From Burkholderiales bacterium 70-64 (GTDB lineage Bacteria; Pseudomonadota; Gammaproteobacteria; Burkholderiales; Burkholderiaceae_E): DNA of 64,000 nucleotides. This document shows, in pieces, positions 52,685 through 61,002 of this stretch. The notes beneath the pieces were generated by a model. That model ran no database searches. It had not been told where the DNA came from and worked only from the letters and a program-made list of their open reading frames with translations. The stretch lies in NCBI GenBank assembly GCA_001898645.1, contig MKUQ01000036.1:1-64000 (forward strand), written 5' to 3'. Positions within the stretch are counted from its first letter, which is position 1; each line of letters opens with the position of its first letter. The translations under genes and the position numbers were made by a program.

Positions 52685-52912
52685 ATGAACAGGCTACTTG
52701 CAGCAGTGATCGCTTCGACCTTCTCGCTGGGCGCGTTCGCCCAGGCCAGCGCCCCGGCCACGCCGGCGGCGCCCGCCGCCCCGGCTGCCGCGCCCGCTGC
52801 TCCGGCCGCCGACACGGCTGCGCCGGCCAAGGCACACAAGGCGACCGCGAAGCACAAGCGCTCGAGCAAACACGCCAAGAGCCACAAGGCCGCGCCCAAG
52901 AGCGCCGGCTGA
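52685..52912 (+). CDS. Small Ala/Lys-rich exported protein
   Basis: A 75-aa protein with a signal peptide (MNRLLAAVIASTFSLGAFA), a run of APAAPAA-type repeats (about 22-46) and a basic tail rich in Lys, His and Ala (KAHKATAKHKRSSKH and similar). This resembles Asr-type or histone-H1-like periplasmic proteins of proteobacteria. A GGGACAAGGAACATC ribosome site region precedes the ATG. It stands alone between an antiporter gene on the minus strand and a strong terminator. Function unknown. Confidence 0.7.
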   Translation: MNRLLAAVIASTFSLGAFAQASAPATPAAPAAPAAAPAAPAADTAAPAKAHKATAKHKRSSKHAKSHKAAPKSAG

Positions 52913-52928
52913 ACCTTTGCAACCCTGA

Positions 52929-52954
52929 CACACGCCCGGCATGCCGGGCGTGTG
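52929..52954. terminator. Bidirectional terminator, 26-base perfect palindrome
   Basis: CACACGCCCGGCA pairs exactly with TGCCGGGCGTGTG. It lies between the small exported protein gene and the converging Bug gene, whose stop is 2 bases away. A few T residues follow on the plus strand. Confidence 0.8.
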
Positions 52955-52956
52955 CT

Positions 52957-53925
52957 TCAATTGCCCGCTTTGAGCCCCGCTTGATGAATGACGTGGGCCC
53001 ACTTGTCGATCTCCTTGCGGATGTGCGCAGCAGCCTCCGTCGGAGAGCTCCCCAGCGGGTCGGCACCGAGCGCCTCCAGCTTCTGGCGCGCCTCCGTGGT
53101 CTTCAGCGCTTTCGAGATTTCTGCCTGTAGCAGGGTCGTCACGCTCTTCGGAGTTCCCTTCGGAGCAACGATCGCGAACCAGGAAAAGGATTCGGCGTTG
53201 GGGACTCCGGCCTCGGCGAGTGTCGGAACGTCGGGCAGGATCGCCAGGCGGCTCGCGTTCGACGTTGCAAGCACGCGCAGCTTTCCGCTGCGGATATGCG
53301 GCAACACCGTGGGAACGTTCTGGAACATCAGGTCGACGTGACCGGCCAGGAGGTCGGCCACGGCCGGCGCCGCTCCCTTGTACGGGACATGGACCAGATT
53401 GGCGGCGGTCTGCCCCTTGAACATTTCCCCGGTGAGATGCATCGGGGTTCCTGCGCCCGGAGAGGCGAAGGTCAGTCCGTTGGGCCGTGCCTTCGCCAGG
53501 GCGATGAGCTCCTCGACGTCCTTCGCCGGCAGTGACGAGTTGACCACGAGCACGGTCGGAATCGTCGCGATGATCGACACCGGCTCGAAATCGAGCGGGT
53601 CGTAGGGCAGGTCGGCCCGAAGGCTCTTCAGGATGCCCAGGAGCGTCGTGTTCCCGAGGAGCAGGGTGTAGCCGTCTCCCGCCGCTCGCGCCACGTACTC
53701 CGCACCGATCACGCCGCTGGCGCCCGGCTTGTTCTCCACCACGAAGGGCTGGCCCAGCTGGCGGGACAGACGATCGGCGACGAGACGAGCCACCAGATCA
53801 TTCTCGGCGCCCGGCGTATAGCCGACCACCACCTTGACCGGTTGAGCCGGATACGGCTGGGCGACCGCGAGCCCGGCCACTCCGGCGAGCACGATTGCCA
53901 GCAGGGTTCGCAGCAGCCTCTTCAT
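52957..53925 (-). CDS. Tripartite tricarboxylate (Bug) family solute receptor
   Basis: A 322-aa periplasmic receptor with a signal peptide (about 1-22, ending LAVA). TctC family marks: YPAQPVKVVVGYTPG, RQLGQPFVVENKPGASG, DGYTLLLGNTT, LTFASPGAGTPMHLTGEMF, VPYKGAAPAVADLLAGHVD and LPDVPTLAEAGVPN. No TctA/TctB genes are near. It is 47 bp downstream of the ubiD-like gene and probably delivers that enzyme's aromatic acid. It differs clearly from the receptor at 36.2 kb. Confidence 0.9.
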   Translation of the reverse strand: MKRLLRTLLAIVLAGVAGLAVAQPYPAQPVKVVVGYTPGAENDLVARLVADRLSRQLGQPFVVENKPGASGVIGAEYVARAAGDGYTLLLGNTTLLGILKSLRADLPYDPLDFEPVSIIATIPTVLVVNSSLPAKDVEELIALAKARPNGLTFASPGAGTPMHLTGEMFKGQTAANLVHVPYKGAAPAVADLLAGHVDLMFQNVPTVLPHIRSGKLRVLATSNASRLAILPDVPTLAEAGVPNAESFSWFAIVAPKGTPKSVTTLLQAEISKALKTTEARQKLEALGADPLGSSPTEAAAHIRKEIDKWAHVIHQAGLKAGN

Positions 53926-53972
53926 CCTCTCCTCCTCTTCCCGGGCCCGGCCCGCCTGTACGGCGCGCTGCC

Positions 53973-55445
53973 CTATGGTTTTTCACTGAGACGGTCGATC
54001 AGCGCAGAAACCGGGTTCGCCCCGGAGAACCCGTATTCCTTCCAGCGAGACGAAACGAGATCCAGCGTTCCGCGGTCCATGAAGACCTGGATCGGCTTGT
54101 CTTCCCATTCGAAGGGCGTGCAGGCATCCATGATCACGCGGCTCATGATGTAGCGCGAGCTGCGAGGCAGGCTCGGATCGAGCGGCGTGGCGCGCCCGCG
54201 ATCGATGATCTGGATGGAGCGCCGGGCATCGAAGCGCGTCGACAGCGCCCACCAGACCTGGGTCCAATCCTCCACGTCGACATCATCGTCGACCACGATC
54301 ACGCCCTTCAACGCATAGTGCCCGCTCGACGTTCCGATCGCCGCATTGCCGACCTGGCTGGAGTGACCCGGATACATCTGCTTGACCGAGATGACCGCCC
54401 AGAACCAGCCGCAGGACTCCGGCGGCACGTAGACCGCCCGGATCCCGGGGATCTTCATCGCTTCCAGGTCGTGCCACAGCGTCGCGCTGCGGTTGAGCGA
54501 CTGGAACATGTGGATATCGTTCACCGGCTTACCGACGGTCGTCGACCAGAAGACCGGGTCATTGCGATGAAGAATCCGCTCGACCTTCAGCGTCGGTTCC
54601 AGCCCCTTCCCGTCGCTGCTCCTCGTGCTCGAGTAGTAGCCCGTGTACTCGCCCAGGGGCCCCTCGCTGCGCAGGTCGTCGGAGTCGAGATAGCCCTCGA
54701 GGATGATCTCGGCCCTCGCCGGAAGGGTCAGCCCGGTCAGCTCCGAGACGAACACCGGCACCGGCTCGCCGCGCAGCGCCCCCGCGATGTCGTACTCGGA
54801 GACGTTCACGCCGGCCTGGATCGATCCCACCAGGAAGAGGATCGGGTCGCCGCCGATCACCGCCGCGAACGGCATCTTCTGCTTGCGATCGATGTACTTC
54901 TGCCGGATCAGCTGCCCGTGCTTGCCGCGCAGCATCATGACGCTCACCGCGTCCTTGCCTTGCGTCTGCATCCGGTAGGTCCCGATGTTCGTCCAGCCGG
55001 TATCCGGATCACGGCAGATGGAGTAGACGGCGGTTCCGAAATAGCGGCCGCCGTCGCCCGGGTAGAACCAGGGCGCGGGAAAGCGCGTGACGTCGATGTC
55101 CGGGCCGGCCAGGACGTTCTCCATGACCGGGCAATCGTCCGTGACCTCGGGGGCGATCCATCGGCGCTGCAGCCTTTGCATCCACTTCCGGCTCAGCTCG
55201 GTGATCGGAAGGGCCGGGTCCTCGCCAAGGCAGAGCGCCATGCGTTCGCTCGTGGTGAAGGCGCTCGTGAAGACCGGGATCTCGGAATCCCTGACGTGCT
55301 CGAAGAGAAGCGCAGGCCCGCGCATCTCCTCGCTGACCTTGGCGACGTGCGAGAGCTCGAGCCGCCAATCGACTTCGGTGCCGATGCGATGAAGCATGCC
55401 GTTGCGCTCGCACGCCGAGATGAAATCGCGCAGATCCCTGATCAT
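53973..55445 (-). CDS. UbiD-family (de)carboxylase
   Basis: A 490-aa prenylated-FMN-dependent decarboxylase. Seen: MIRDLRDFISACERNG, the RMQTQGKDAVSVMMLRGKHG region that binds prFMN, VIGGDPILFLVGS, the acid network ARAEIILEGYL and SEGPLGEYTGYYS, and VVDDDVDVEDWTQVWWAL near the end. The family acts on aromatic or alpha,beta-unsaturated acids; which one is unknown. The cofactor maker UbiX is not in the window. The start at 55445 gives the family N-terminus; a longer frame upstream has no homology and overlaps the regulator's control region. Divergent from an IclR gene. Confidence 0.9.
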   Translation of the reverse strand: MIRDLRDFISACERNGMLHRIGTEVDWRLELSHVAKVSEEMRGPALLFEHVRDSEIPVFTSAFTTSERMALCLGEDPALPITELSRKWMQRLQRRWIAPEVTDDCPVMENVLAGPDIDVTRFPAPWFYPGDGGRYFGTAVYSICRDPDTGWTNIGTYRMQTQGKDAVSVMMLRGKHGQLIRQKYIDRKQKMPFAAVIGGDPILFLVGSIQAGVNVSEYDIAGALRGEPVPVFVSELTGLTLPARAEIILEGYLDSDDLRSEGPLGEYTGYYSSTRSSDGKGLEPTLKVERILHRNDPVFWSTTVGKPVNDIHMFQSLNRSATLWHDLEAMKIPGIRAVYVPPESCGWFWAVISVKQMYPGHSSQVGNAAIGTSSGHYALKGVIVVDDDVDVEDWTQVWWALSTRFDARRSIQIIDRGRATPLDPSLPRSSRYIMSRVIMDACTPFEWEDKPIQVFMDRGTLDLVSSRWKEYGFSGANPVSALIDRLSEKP

Positions 55446-55509
55446 CCTCGCCGGCCCCGGCGTCTTCCAGCATGTTGCATCGGAGAGTACATGCAAATCT
55501 CGATACTGC

Positions 55510-55535
55510 GTTCCATTAGATTATATAAATGGAAC
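55510..55535. promoter_or_regulatory. IclR-type operator candidate between ubiD and iclR genes
   Basis: Inverted repeat GTTCCATT (55510-55517) / AATGGAAC (55528-55535) with a 10-base AT-rich spacer, followed by a further GTTCC at 55539-55543 that pairs with the second arm. TTCCA/TGGAA arms are usual in IclR-family operators, and the site lies between the divergent genes. Confidence 0.6.
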
Positions 55536-55605
55536 ATCGTTCCGAAACTTACGCGTAATGGACAGGCCGGTCAATACCTCCATGCCGGTGCCGTATCATC
55601 GCGGG

Positions 55606-56376
55606 ATGAAGACGGCGAAGAGCACGAAGAGCATCCGGATGGCAGCACCGGAAGACGGGGTCGCGGCCGTCGACCGGGCGTTGAGGGTGCTGGATGCGTT
55701 CGATCCCGAAGCCAAGGCTCTCGGCCTCACGGCGCTCGCGGAACGTGCGGGCCTTTCCAAGAGCACCGTCCTGCGCCTCGCCTGCTCGCTGATGCAGAGG
55801 GGATACGTCAGGGCATTGCCCGACGGGCGCTATCAGCTTGGACCGGCCGTGCTGCGCCTCGCCGCCGTCTATCAGAAGATGGTGCAGCCGGAGGATGTGA
55901 TTCGCCCGATGCTCGAAACGCTCGTTGCCGAAAGCGGCGAAAGCGCATCCTTCAATGTCCGCGAGGGCGACGTCTATGTATGCCTGTATCGCGTCGATTC
56001 GAAGCATGCGCTGCGGGATCACATCCGGCCCGGCCAATGCTTCCCCCTCGACCGGGGCGCTACGGCGCTCGTGCTGAGGGCGGGTTCGGGCGAAACCGGA
56101 AGAGAGTACGACGATGCGCGCGCACGCGTGACGGTCGTACGGCATGGAGAGCTCTTCGAGGAAATGTCCGGTATCGCCGTCCCGGTCTTCGGGATGAACC
56201 AGGCGCTGGCGGGCGCCATCCTCCTGTCCGGTCCGACGAGTCGATTCACTGCGCGGGCGGTTGCAAGAATGGAGTCCCTGCTGCGCGAGGCCGGTGCCAC
56301 GCTCACGACGCATCTGGGCGGAAGCCCGCTTCCCTTCCAGCTGAGACAGCAGGACAAGAAGAGGCGTCGGGCGTAG
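55606..56376 (+). CDS. IclR-family transcriptional regulator
   Basis: A 256-aa regulator: N-terminal winged helix (AAVDRALRVLDAF, LTALAERAGLSKSTVLRLA with the recognition helix, LMQRGYVRALPDGRYQLG) and C-terminal effector domain (about 95-250) with LETLVAESGESASFNVREG, a DRGATALVL segment and AVPVFGMNQALAGAILLSGP. Probably controls the divergent ubiD-Bug genes in response to their substrate. In-frame ATG codons at 55558 and 55582 are alternative starts. The last codons run into the first copy of a repeat derived from tRNA-Leu. Confidence 0.88.
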   Translation: MKTAKSTKSIRMAAPEDGVAAVDRALRVLDAFDPEAKALGLTALAERAGLSKSTVLRLACSLMQRGYVRALPDGRYQLGPAVLRLAAVYQKMVQPEDVIRPMLETLVAESGESASFNVREGDVYVCLYRVDSKHALRDHIRPGQCFPLDRGATALVLRAGSGETGREYDDARARVTVVRHGELFEEMSGIAVPVFGMNQALAGAILLSGPTSRFTARAVARMESLLREAGATLTTHLGGSPLPFQLRQQDKKRRRA

Positions 56377-56405
56377 CTGCGCCGACGCTGGTGCCGGAGG
56401 CGGGA
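56376..56405 (-). repeat. tRNA-Leu 3'-end repeat, copy 1
   Basis: Thirty bases (GCTGCGCCGACGCTGG then TGCCGGAGGCGGGA) equal the 3' end of tRNA-Leu plus 13 bases beyond its CCA. The same string is at 58557-58586 and at the tRNA itself (58689-58718). Confidence 0.75.
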
Positions 56406-56444
56406 TCGGCCCCCTCCGGTCGGACGGTCGGCATCCGGCAGCGC

Positions 56445-57116
56445 CTACAGATCCTTGGCGGACATCAAACCCGCGGCGCGCCACTCCGAGACACCACCGG
56501 CCAAGGGCCTGGCGCGCCGGCCGCTGGCGCGCAGGATGTTCACGGCCTCCATCGTCAGGACGCAGTACTGCCCCTTGCAGTACGCGACGATGTCGGCGTT
56601 CTCCGAGAGCTCGTCGACGCGCCGCTCCAGCTGCTCGAGCGGAATGTTGACGGCACCCGGAAGGTGGTCCTGCGCGAACTCGTCGTCCTGCCGTACGTCC
56701 AGCAGCACGACCGTCCCATCTTCGATACGGCCGAGAAGGTCGCGGATCGAAACGGACTCCATGCCTTCCGGCTGTTGCCGGCTCTGCACGAGCACCTCGC
56801 TGATCTGCGCCTGCCGGTATCCGACGTAATTGCCCAACGCGACCAGCACATCGGCCATCGGTACGGAACTCAGCCGATAGAACACGTGCTTGCCGTCGCG
56901 ACGCGCCAGTACGCACCCCGCGCGCTTGAGATGCTGCAGGTGCTGCGATGCGTTGGCCACGCTCAGGCCGCTGAGCTCGGCAAGGCGCTCGACGGAGCTC
57001 TCGCCCAGCGCGATCTGCTGGAGCAGAGCCAGGCGATGCGGGTGCCCCAGGGCCTTCGCGACGTCCGCCTGAGCCGCGAAACCAGCGCCGGCCGAAGGGT
57101 GATTCGAACCGTTCAT
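56445..57116 (-). CDS. ArsR-type regulator fused to rhodanese domain
   Basis: A 223-aa fusion: ArsR winged helix (about 10-95: AKALGHPHRLALLQQIAL, VERLAELSGLSVANASQHL, RRDGKHVFYRL) and a rhodanese domain (about 115-220: LLDVRQDDEFAQDHLPGAVNIP, seen in two pieces, and the active loop YCKGQYCVLTMEA with the cysteine that carries persulfide sulfur). Such fusions are thought to sense reactive sulfur. The ATG at 57116 is preferred because the upstream TTG would lie before the probable transcription start. It is divergent from an MFS gene with a perfect palindrome between them. Confidence 0.88.
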   Translation of the reverse strand: MNGSNHPSAGAGFAAQADVAKALGHPHRLALLQQIALGESSVERLAELSGLSVANASQHLQHLKRAGCVLARRDGKHVFYRLSSVPMADVLVALGNYVGYRQAQISEVLVQSRQQPEGMESVSIRDLLGRIEDGTVVLLDVRQDDEFAQDHLPGAVNIPLEQLERRVDELSENADIVAYCKGQYCVLTMEAVNILRASGRRARPLAGGVSEWRAAGLMSAKDL

Positions 57117-57141
57117 GAAAAATACTTTATCATCAATCAAT

Positions 57142-57163
57142 TATTCAATCAATTGATTGAATA
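57142..57163. promoter_or_regulatory. 22-base perfect palindrome, operator of arsR-rhodanese and MFS genes
   Basis: TATTCAATCAA-TTGATTGAATA is fully symmetric. On the minus strand it overlaps a TTGATT -35 with TAAAGT 17 bases later as -10 for the regulator. An added ATCAATCAATTA copy of one arm lies beside it. Binding here would control both directions. Confidence 0.75.
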
Positions 57164-57271
57164 TAGGCCGGGAACGCACAGCTCGATGTCGATCCCGAGG
57201 TGCGGATCTACCGGGTTGCGTGACGTTTCAGCGCCCGCCGGACGCGCCCGGCAATCCCCTCCAGCTCACAC

Positions 57272-58507
57272 ATGTCGCAAGCACAGACCGGCGCATCGAT
57301 CGCCGAACCGTTTTCCTTGCCGTTGCGGCACCAGCGCGGCAATGTCGCCCGCCTCGCCCTCGCCCAGGCGCTCGCGGGGGCGAACTCGGTGGTCGTATAC
57401 GCGACAGGCGCGATCGTCGGCAACGCGCTCGCGCCCGACAAGGCGCTGGCGACGCTGCCCATCTCCATCTTCGTCGTCGGCATGGCAGCGTGCATTCTCC
57501 CCGCCGGAGCGATCGCCCGCCGGCACGGCCGCCGGACCGCCTTCCTGGCGGGAACGGGGCTCGGCGTGCTGGCCGGCCTCGTGGCGGCGATCGCGACAGT
57601 TCTCGGCTCGTTCTGGCTGTTCTGCCTGTCCACCTTCTTCGGCGGCGCCTACGCCGCCGTGGTTCTGTCGTTCCGCTTCGCCGCCGCCGACTGCGTGGAG
57701 CCGGAACGACGTCCGCGCGCGCTCTCCCTCGTGATGGCCGGCGGCGTCGCAGCGGGCGTGGTCGGGCCGCAGCTCGTCACCTTCACCATGGACCTGTGGC
57801 CTCCCCACCTGTTCGCCGCGACCTTCATCGGCCAGGCGGTGGTGGCCGTGCTTGCGGCGATGGTCCTCCTCGGCGTGCGCCTGCCGATGCCGACGGCTGC
57901 CGAGATCGCCGGCGGGCGCCCCCTGTCCGCGATCGTGCGGCAACCGCGCTTCGTCGTCGCCGTGCTGTCCGGAGCGGTTTCCTACATGCTGATGAACTTC
58001 CTGATGACCGCCGCTCCGCTCGCGATGCGGATATGCGGACATTCGCAGGAAGCTTCCAACCTGGGGCTGCAATGGCACGTCATCGCCATGTACGCGCCGA
58101 GCTTCTTCACCGGCGGGCTGATCGCCCGCTTCGGGGCATCCCGCATCGTCGCCGCAGGAATGGCGTTGACCGGCGCCTCTACTGTCGCAGGCCTGGCTGG
58201 CGTGGACGTCGCGCATTTCTGGCTGATGCTGATCCTGCTCGGCCTGGGCTGGAACTTCGGCTTCGTCGGCGCTTCGGCGATGGTCCTGGAATGCCATCGG
58301 CCTGAAGAGAAGACGCGCGTGCAGTCGCTCAACGACTTCGTCGTGTTCGGCACGATGGCGGTCGGCTCTTTCTCGTCCGGCGGCATCCTCACCGCCTGGG
58401 GCTGGGATATGGTGCTGTGGGTGTCGTTCGGTCCGCTGGTGCTCGCATTCGTGGCGCTCGCGATGAAGACGAGCACTATCACGGACGAGAGGAAAGCAGC
58501 GGCCTGA
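57272..58507 (+). CDS. MFS transporter
   Basis: A 411-aa major facilitator with about 12 helices: LALAQALAGANSVVVYATGA in the first helix, the loop 2-3 motif GAIARRHGRRTAFLAG, a GGAYAAVVLSFRFAAADCV segment and the second half starting at PRFVVAVLSGAVSY. No close family with a known substrate is recognised. Divergent from the ArsR-rhodanese gene and separated by its operator, so I infer it moves a sulfur-containing or related compound. It ends before the second tRNA-derived repeat. Confidence 0.83.
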   Translation: MSQAQTGASIAEPFSLPLRHQRGNVARLALAQALAGANSVVVYATGAIVGNALAPDKALATLPISIFVVGMAACILPAGAIARRHGRRTAFLAGTGLGVLAGLVAAIATVLGSFWLFCLSTFFGGAYAAVVLSFRFAAADCVEPERRPRALSLVMAGGVAAGVVGPQLVTFTMDLWPPHLFAATFIGQAVVAVLAAMVLLGVRLPMPTAAEIAGGRPLSAIVRQPRFVVAVLSGAVSYMLMNFLMTAAPLAMRICGHSQEASNLGLQWHVIAMYAPSFFTGGLIARFGASRIVAAGMALTGASTVAGLAGVDVAHFWLMLILLGLGWNFGFVGASAMVLECHRPEEKTRVQSLNDFVVFGTMAVGSFSSGGILTAWGWDMVLWVSFGPLVLAFVALAMKTSTITDERKAAA

Positions 58508-58540
58508 TGGAGGCTTTCTCGGCTGACCGATGCACCCGGA

Positions 58541-58590
58541 CGGCCACGCAGCGCCGGCTGCGCCGACGCTGGTGCCGGAGGCGGGAATCG
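58541..58590 (-). repeat. tRNA-Leu 3'-end repeat, copy 2
   Basis: Fifty bases match 58673-58722 with one mismatch. The match covers the last 20 or so bases of tRNA-Leu with CCA and about 29 bases beyond. From here to 58700 there is no gene; an inverted partial copy of the T-arm (TTCGATTCCCGCC) lies at about 58633-58645. Confidence 0.8.
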
Positions 58591-58701
58591 CCCACATCCT
58601 GCGGGCCGCCGATCGGCAAGCATGCCGATCGCTTCGATTCCCGCCCGCGCAGCACGCAGGCGCTGCGCTCTCCGGCCACGCAGCGTCGGCTGCGCCGACG
58701 C

Positions 58702-58788
58702 TGGTGCCGGAGGCGGGAATCGAACCCGCACGCCCTCGCGGGCACCGGATTTTGAGTCCGGCGCGTCTACCAGTTCCACCACTCCGGC
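58702..58788 (-). tRNA. tRNA-Leu (anticodon CAA)
   Basis: The minus strand folds as a class II tRNA of 87 bases including an encoded CCA: acceptor GCCGGAG / CTCCGGC with A73, D-loop TGGTGGAACTGGTAG, anticodon stem-loop CCGGACTCAAAATCCGG with CAA, a variable arm TGCCCGCGAGGGCG and T-arm GCGGGTTCGATTCCCGC. It reads UUG codons. Downstream (to the left) two copies of its 3' end are found, a sign of past integration at this tRNA. Confidence 0.97.
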
Positions 58789-58830
58789 ATCGTCGCGGCC
58801 GTCGCGCGGCGAGCCGGGGATTATCGGCCT

Positions 58831-59742
58831 TCACCGATCGGGCTGCAAATCCTTGCCGGCCGAACGAGCGCGCGGCGCCCCGGAGCTGCGGATGCTGAGC
58901 CAGTCGCCGTCGCCGCCGGCCGCGCCTGCGTCGGCGGCCGTGGCAGTCGTGGCACCCGTGGAAGATGTGGGCGCTGCGGCACCCCTGGCGGTCGTCGCGG
59001 TCGTCGCGGTCGGGGCGGTGCGGTCCGTCGCCGGTGCCCGTGACCCCTTGCCGGGACGCGGCTCCGTGCGCGGTGCGGCGCCGTCAGGCGCGCCCGTCGG
59101 CGGCGAGTTCGACGCCGCGGCCTTGCCGAAGAACGCCGTGCGTCCTGCCGGCACTTCCACCACGCCGGCAGCGCTCGTCACCACCACCCGGCCCTGAAGC
59201 ACCGAGACGGTCAGGCCGGCCGGCTCGCCGGAGGGGCACGGGCGGTCGTCGCAGCCGGATTCGCGAGCGATGAACTCGGTGCCGCGGATCCCGATGGTGG
59301 CGGTGGGGGTCGAAAGGCGGAAGTCCGCCGGATCGCGCTTGCCGATGGCGCCGCTGACGACACGCACGGCGCCGCGCACCAGGTGGAAGAAGCTCTGCTG
59401 GGCCTCGTCGTCGAAGCGGTAGGACGACACCTGGAATTCGCTGCGCGGCTCGATGGCCAACAGGCCGTCGTCGGCCATCCGCAGGCTCAGGCGCGCGCGC
59501 TCCGCGGTGCGCAGCACGTCACCGCTGCGCACCGTGACCCCTTGCGCAACCGGCGACGAGAGCGAGCCTTCACGCACCAGCGTGGTCTCGCCCTGCGCCG
59601 ACAGCACGCGGCCGGCCTCGGGCAGCCGCTCCCAGGCCGTCGCCGCCGGCGCCGCCAGCAGGAGCGCGAGCAGCCATGCGCGCCACGGCGCGGTCGATGG
59701 CGCGGGCGCGGGCCTGGGACGGGGAGCGGGGCCGGTCGGCAT
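58831..59742 (-). CDS. FecR-domain protein, exported
   Basis: A 303-aa protein: a Pro-rich start, a hydrophobic signal or anchor ([18 protein letters not shown], about 23-40) and a FecR-type domain (about 42-205) with [20 protein letters not shown], the [15 protein letters not shown] motif and a [11 protein letters not shown] strand. The C-terminal 90 residues are low-complexity Ala/Thr/Pro. FecR domains occur both in sigma-factor regulators and in stand-alone exported proteins; no sigma factor gene is near, so the second is likely. The gene ends 42 bp before tRNA-Leu. Confidence 0.83.
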   Translation of the reverse strand: MPTGPAPRPRPAPAPSTAPWRAWLLALLLAAPAATAWERLPEAGRVLSAQGETTLVREGSLSSPVAQGVTVRSGDVLRTAERARLSLRMADDGLLAIEPRSEFQVSSYRFDDEAQQSFFHLVRGAVRVVSGAIGKRDPADFRLSTPTATIGIRGTEFIARESGCDDRPCPSGEPAGLTVSVLQGRVVVTSAAGVVEVPAGRTAFFGKAAASNSPPTGAPDGAAPRTEPRPGKGSRAPATDRTAPTATTATTARGAAAPTSSTGATTATAADAGAAGGDGDWLSIRSSGAPRARSAGKDLQPDR

Positions 59743-59894
59743 CCGGAGCTGGGACGTACAGTGCGGAAGGAAGCGTGAAATTGTTCTCCCCTCTTGATCG
59801 GCCCGGTGCGCGGAGCGCTGAAGGCCGCCGGTCGGCGCGGCACGCCCGCACGGCGTGCGGCGGCCGCGGCGCAGCGCTCCTACAATGGCGCGCC

Positions 59895-60920
59895 ATGCAC
59901 CTGTCCGACTTCGACTTCGAGCTGCCTGCCGAGCTGATCGCGCAACATCCGAGCGTGGAGCGTACCGCCTCGCGCCTGCTGCACGTGGCGCACGGTGCGC
60001 TGGCCGACCTGCGCTTCGACGCGCTGCCCGGGCTGCTCGCGCCTGGCGACCTGCTGGTGCTCAACGACACCCGCGTCCTGCGCGCGCGCCTGCGCGGCGC
60101 CAAGGCCAGCGGCGGGCGCGTGGAGGTGCTGGTCGAGCGCGTCACCGGCGAGCGCGAGGCGCTGGCGCAGCTGCGCGCGAGCAAGCCGCCGCGCCCGGGC
60201 ACGCGGCTGCTGCTCGGCTCGGCAGGGGCCGAGGTGCTCGAGCGCGACGGCGAGTTCTGGCTGCTGCGCTTCGATGCGCCGGTGCTGGACGTGCTCGAGC
60301 GCGAAGGCATGCTGCCGCTGCCGCCGTACATCACGCATGCGCCCGATGCCGAGGACGAGCGGCGCTACCAGACGGTCTATGCGCGCGACGCCGGCTCGGT
60401 GGCCGCGCCCACCGCCGGGCTGCACTTCGACGAGGCCCTGCTCGCGCGCCTGCACGAGCGCGGCGTGGGCATTGCCTGCGTGACCCTGCACGTCGGCGCA
60501 GGCACCTTCCAGCCGGTGCGCGTGGAGGATCTCTCGCAGCACCGCATGCACGCCGAGCGCTACGAGGTGCCGGCGGCCACGGCGCGGGCGATCGCCGATG
60601 CGCGCGCCGCCGGCGGACGCATCGTGGCGGTGGGCACGACCACGCTGCGCACGCTCGAATCGGCGGCCGGGGAAGACGGCACGGTGCGCGCCGGCGCTGG
60701 CGAGACGCGGCTGTTCGTGACGCCGGGCTACCGCTTCCGCGTCGTGGAGCGGCTGGTGACCAACTTCCACCTGCCCCGCTCGACGCTGCTGATGCTGGTG
60801 TCGGCCTTCGGCGGAATCGAGCCGATCCGCGCCGCCTACGTGCACGCGATCGCGCAGCGCTACCGCTTCTTCAGCTACGGCGACGCGATGCTCGTGGAGC
60901 GCGAGCAGCCGCTCGGCTGA
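59895..60920 (+). CDS. queA: S-adenosylmethionine:tRNA ribosyltransferase-isomerase QueA
   Basis: Transfers and isomerises the ribosyl part of SAM onto preQ1 in tRNA to form epoxyqueuosine. The 341-aa product from [11 protein letters not shown] shows [70 protein letters not shown] and [17 protein letters not shown]. All are QueA marks. tgt lies 2.4 kb downstream beyond the opposite-strand maeB, and queG at the other end of the window. Confidence 0.96.
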   Translation: MHLSDFDFELPAELIAQHPSVERTASRLLHVAHGALADLRFDALPGLLAPGDLLVLNDTRVLRARLRGAKASGGRVEVLVERVTGEREALAQLRASKPPRPGTRLLLGSAGAEVLERDGEFWLLRFDAPVLDVLEREGMLPLPPYITHAPDAEDERRYQTVYARDAGSVAAPTAGLHFDEALLARLHERGVGIACVTLHVGAGTFQPVRVEDLSQHRMHAERYEVPAATARAIADARAAGGRIVAVGTTTLRTLESAAGEDGTVRAGAGETRLFVTPGYRFRVVERLVTNFHLPRSTLLMLVSAFGGIEPIRAAYVHAIAQRYRFFSYGDAMLVEREQPLG

Positions 60921-60944
60921 CGCCCCGGCGTACCGCGGATCCGC

Positions 60945-60995
60945 GTCCCTGTCGCCGCGCCGTTCACGCCTCTCCCGTCCCTGCCGCCGCGCCGT

Positions 60996-61002
<7 letters not shown>
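60945..61002. repeat. Tandem 26-base duplication at the maeB 3' end
   Basis: The segment at 60945-60970 recurs at 60977-61002 with one mismatch (period 32). The second copy contains the maeB stop codon and last codons; the first is outside the gene. It lies in the convergent queA/maeB gap. Confidence 0.7.

Noticed and set aside
51256-53130. 624-codon plus-strand frame over the antiporter gene
   Set aside because: Antisense shadow of a clear transporter gene, rich in His, Arg and Gln.
53895-57734. 1279-codon plus-strand open frame
   Set aside because: It crosses ubiD, the iclR gene and several intergenic regions in the wrong frame and has no family features.
58557-58645. A second tRNA gene beside tRNA-Leu
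   Set aside because: Only the 3' end and an inverted bit of the T-arm are present; no acceptor 5' strand, D-arm or anticodon arm can be formed.
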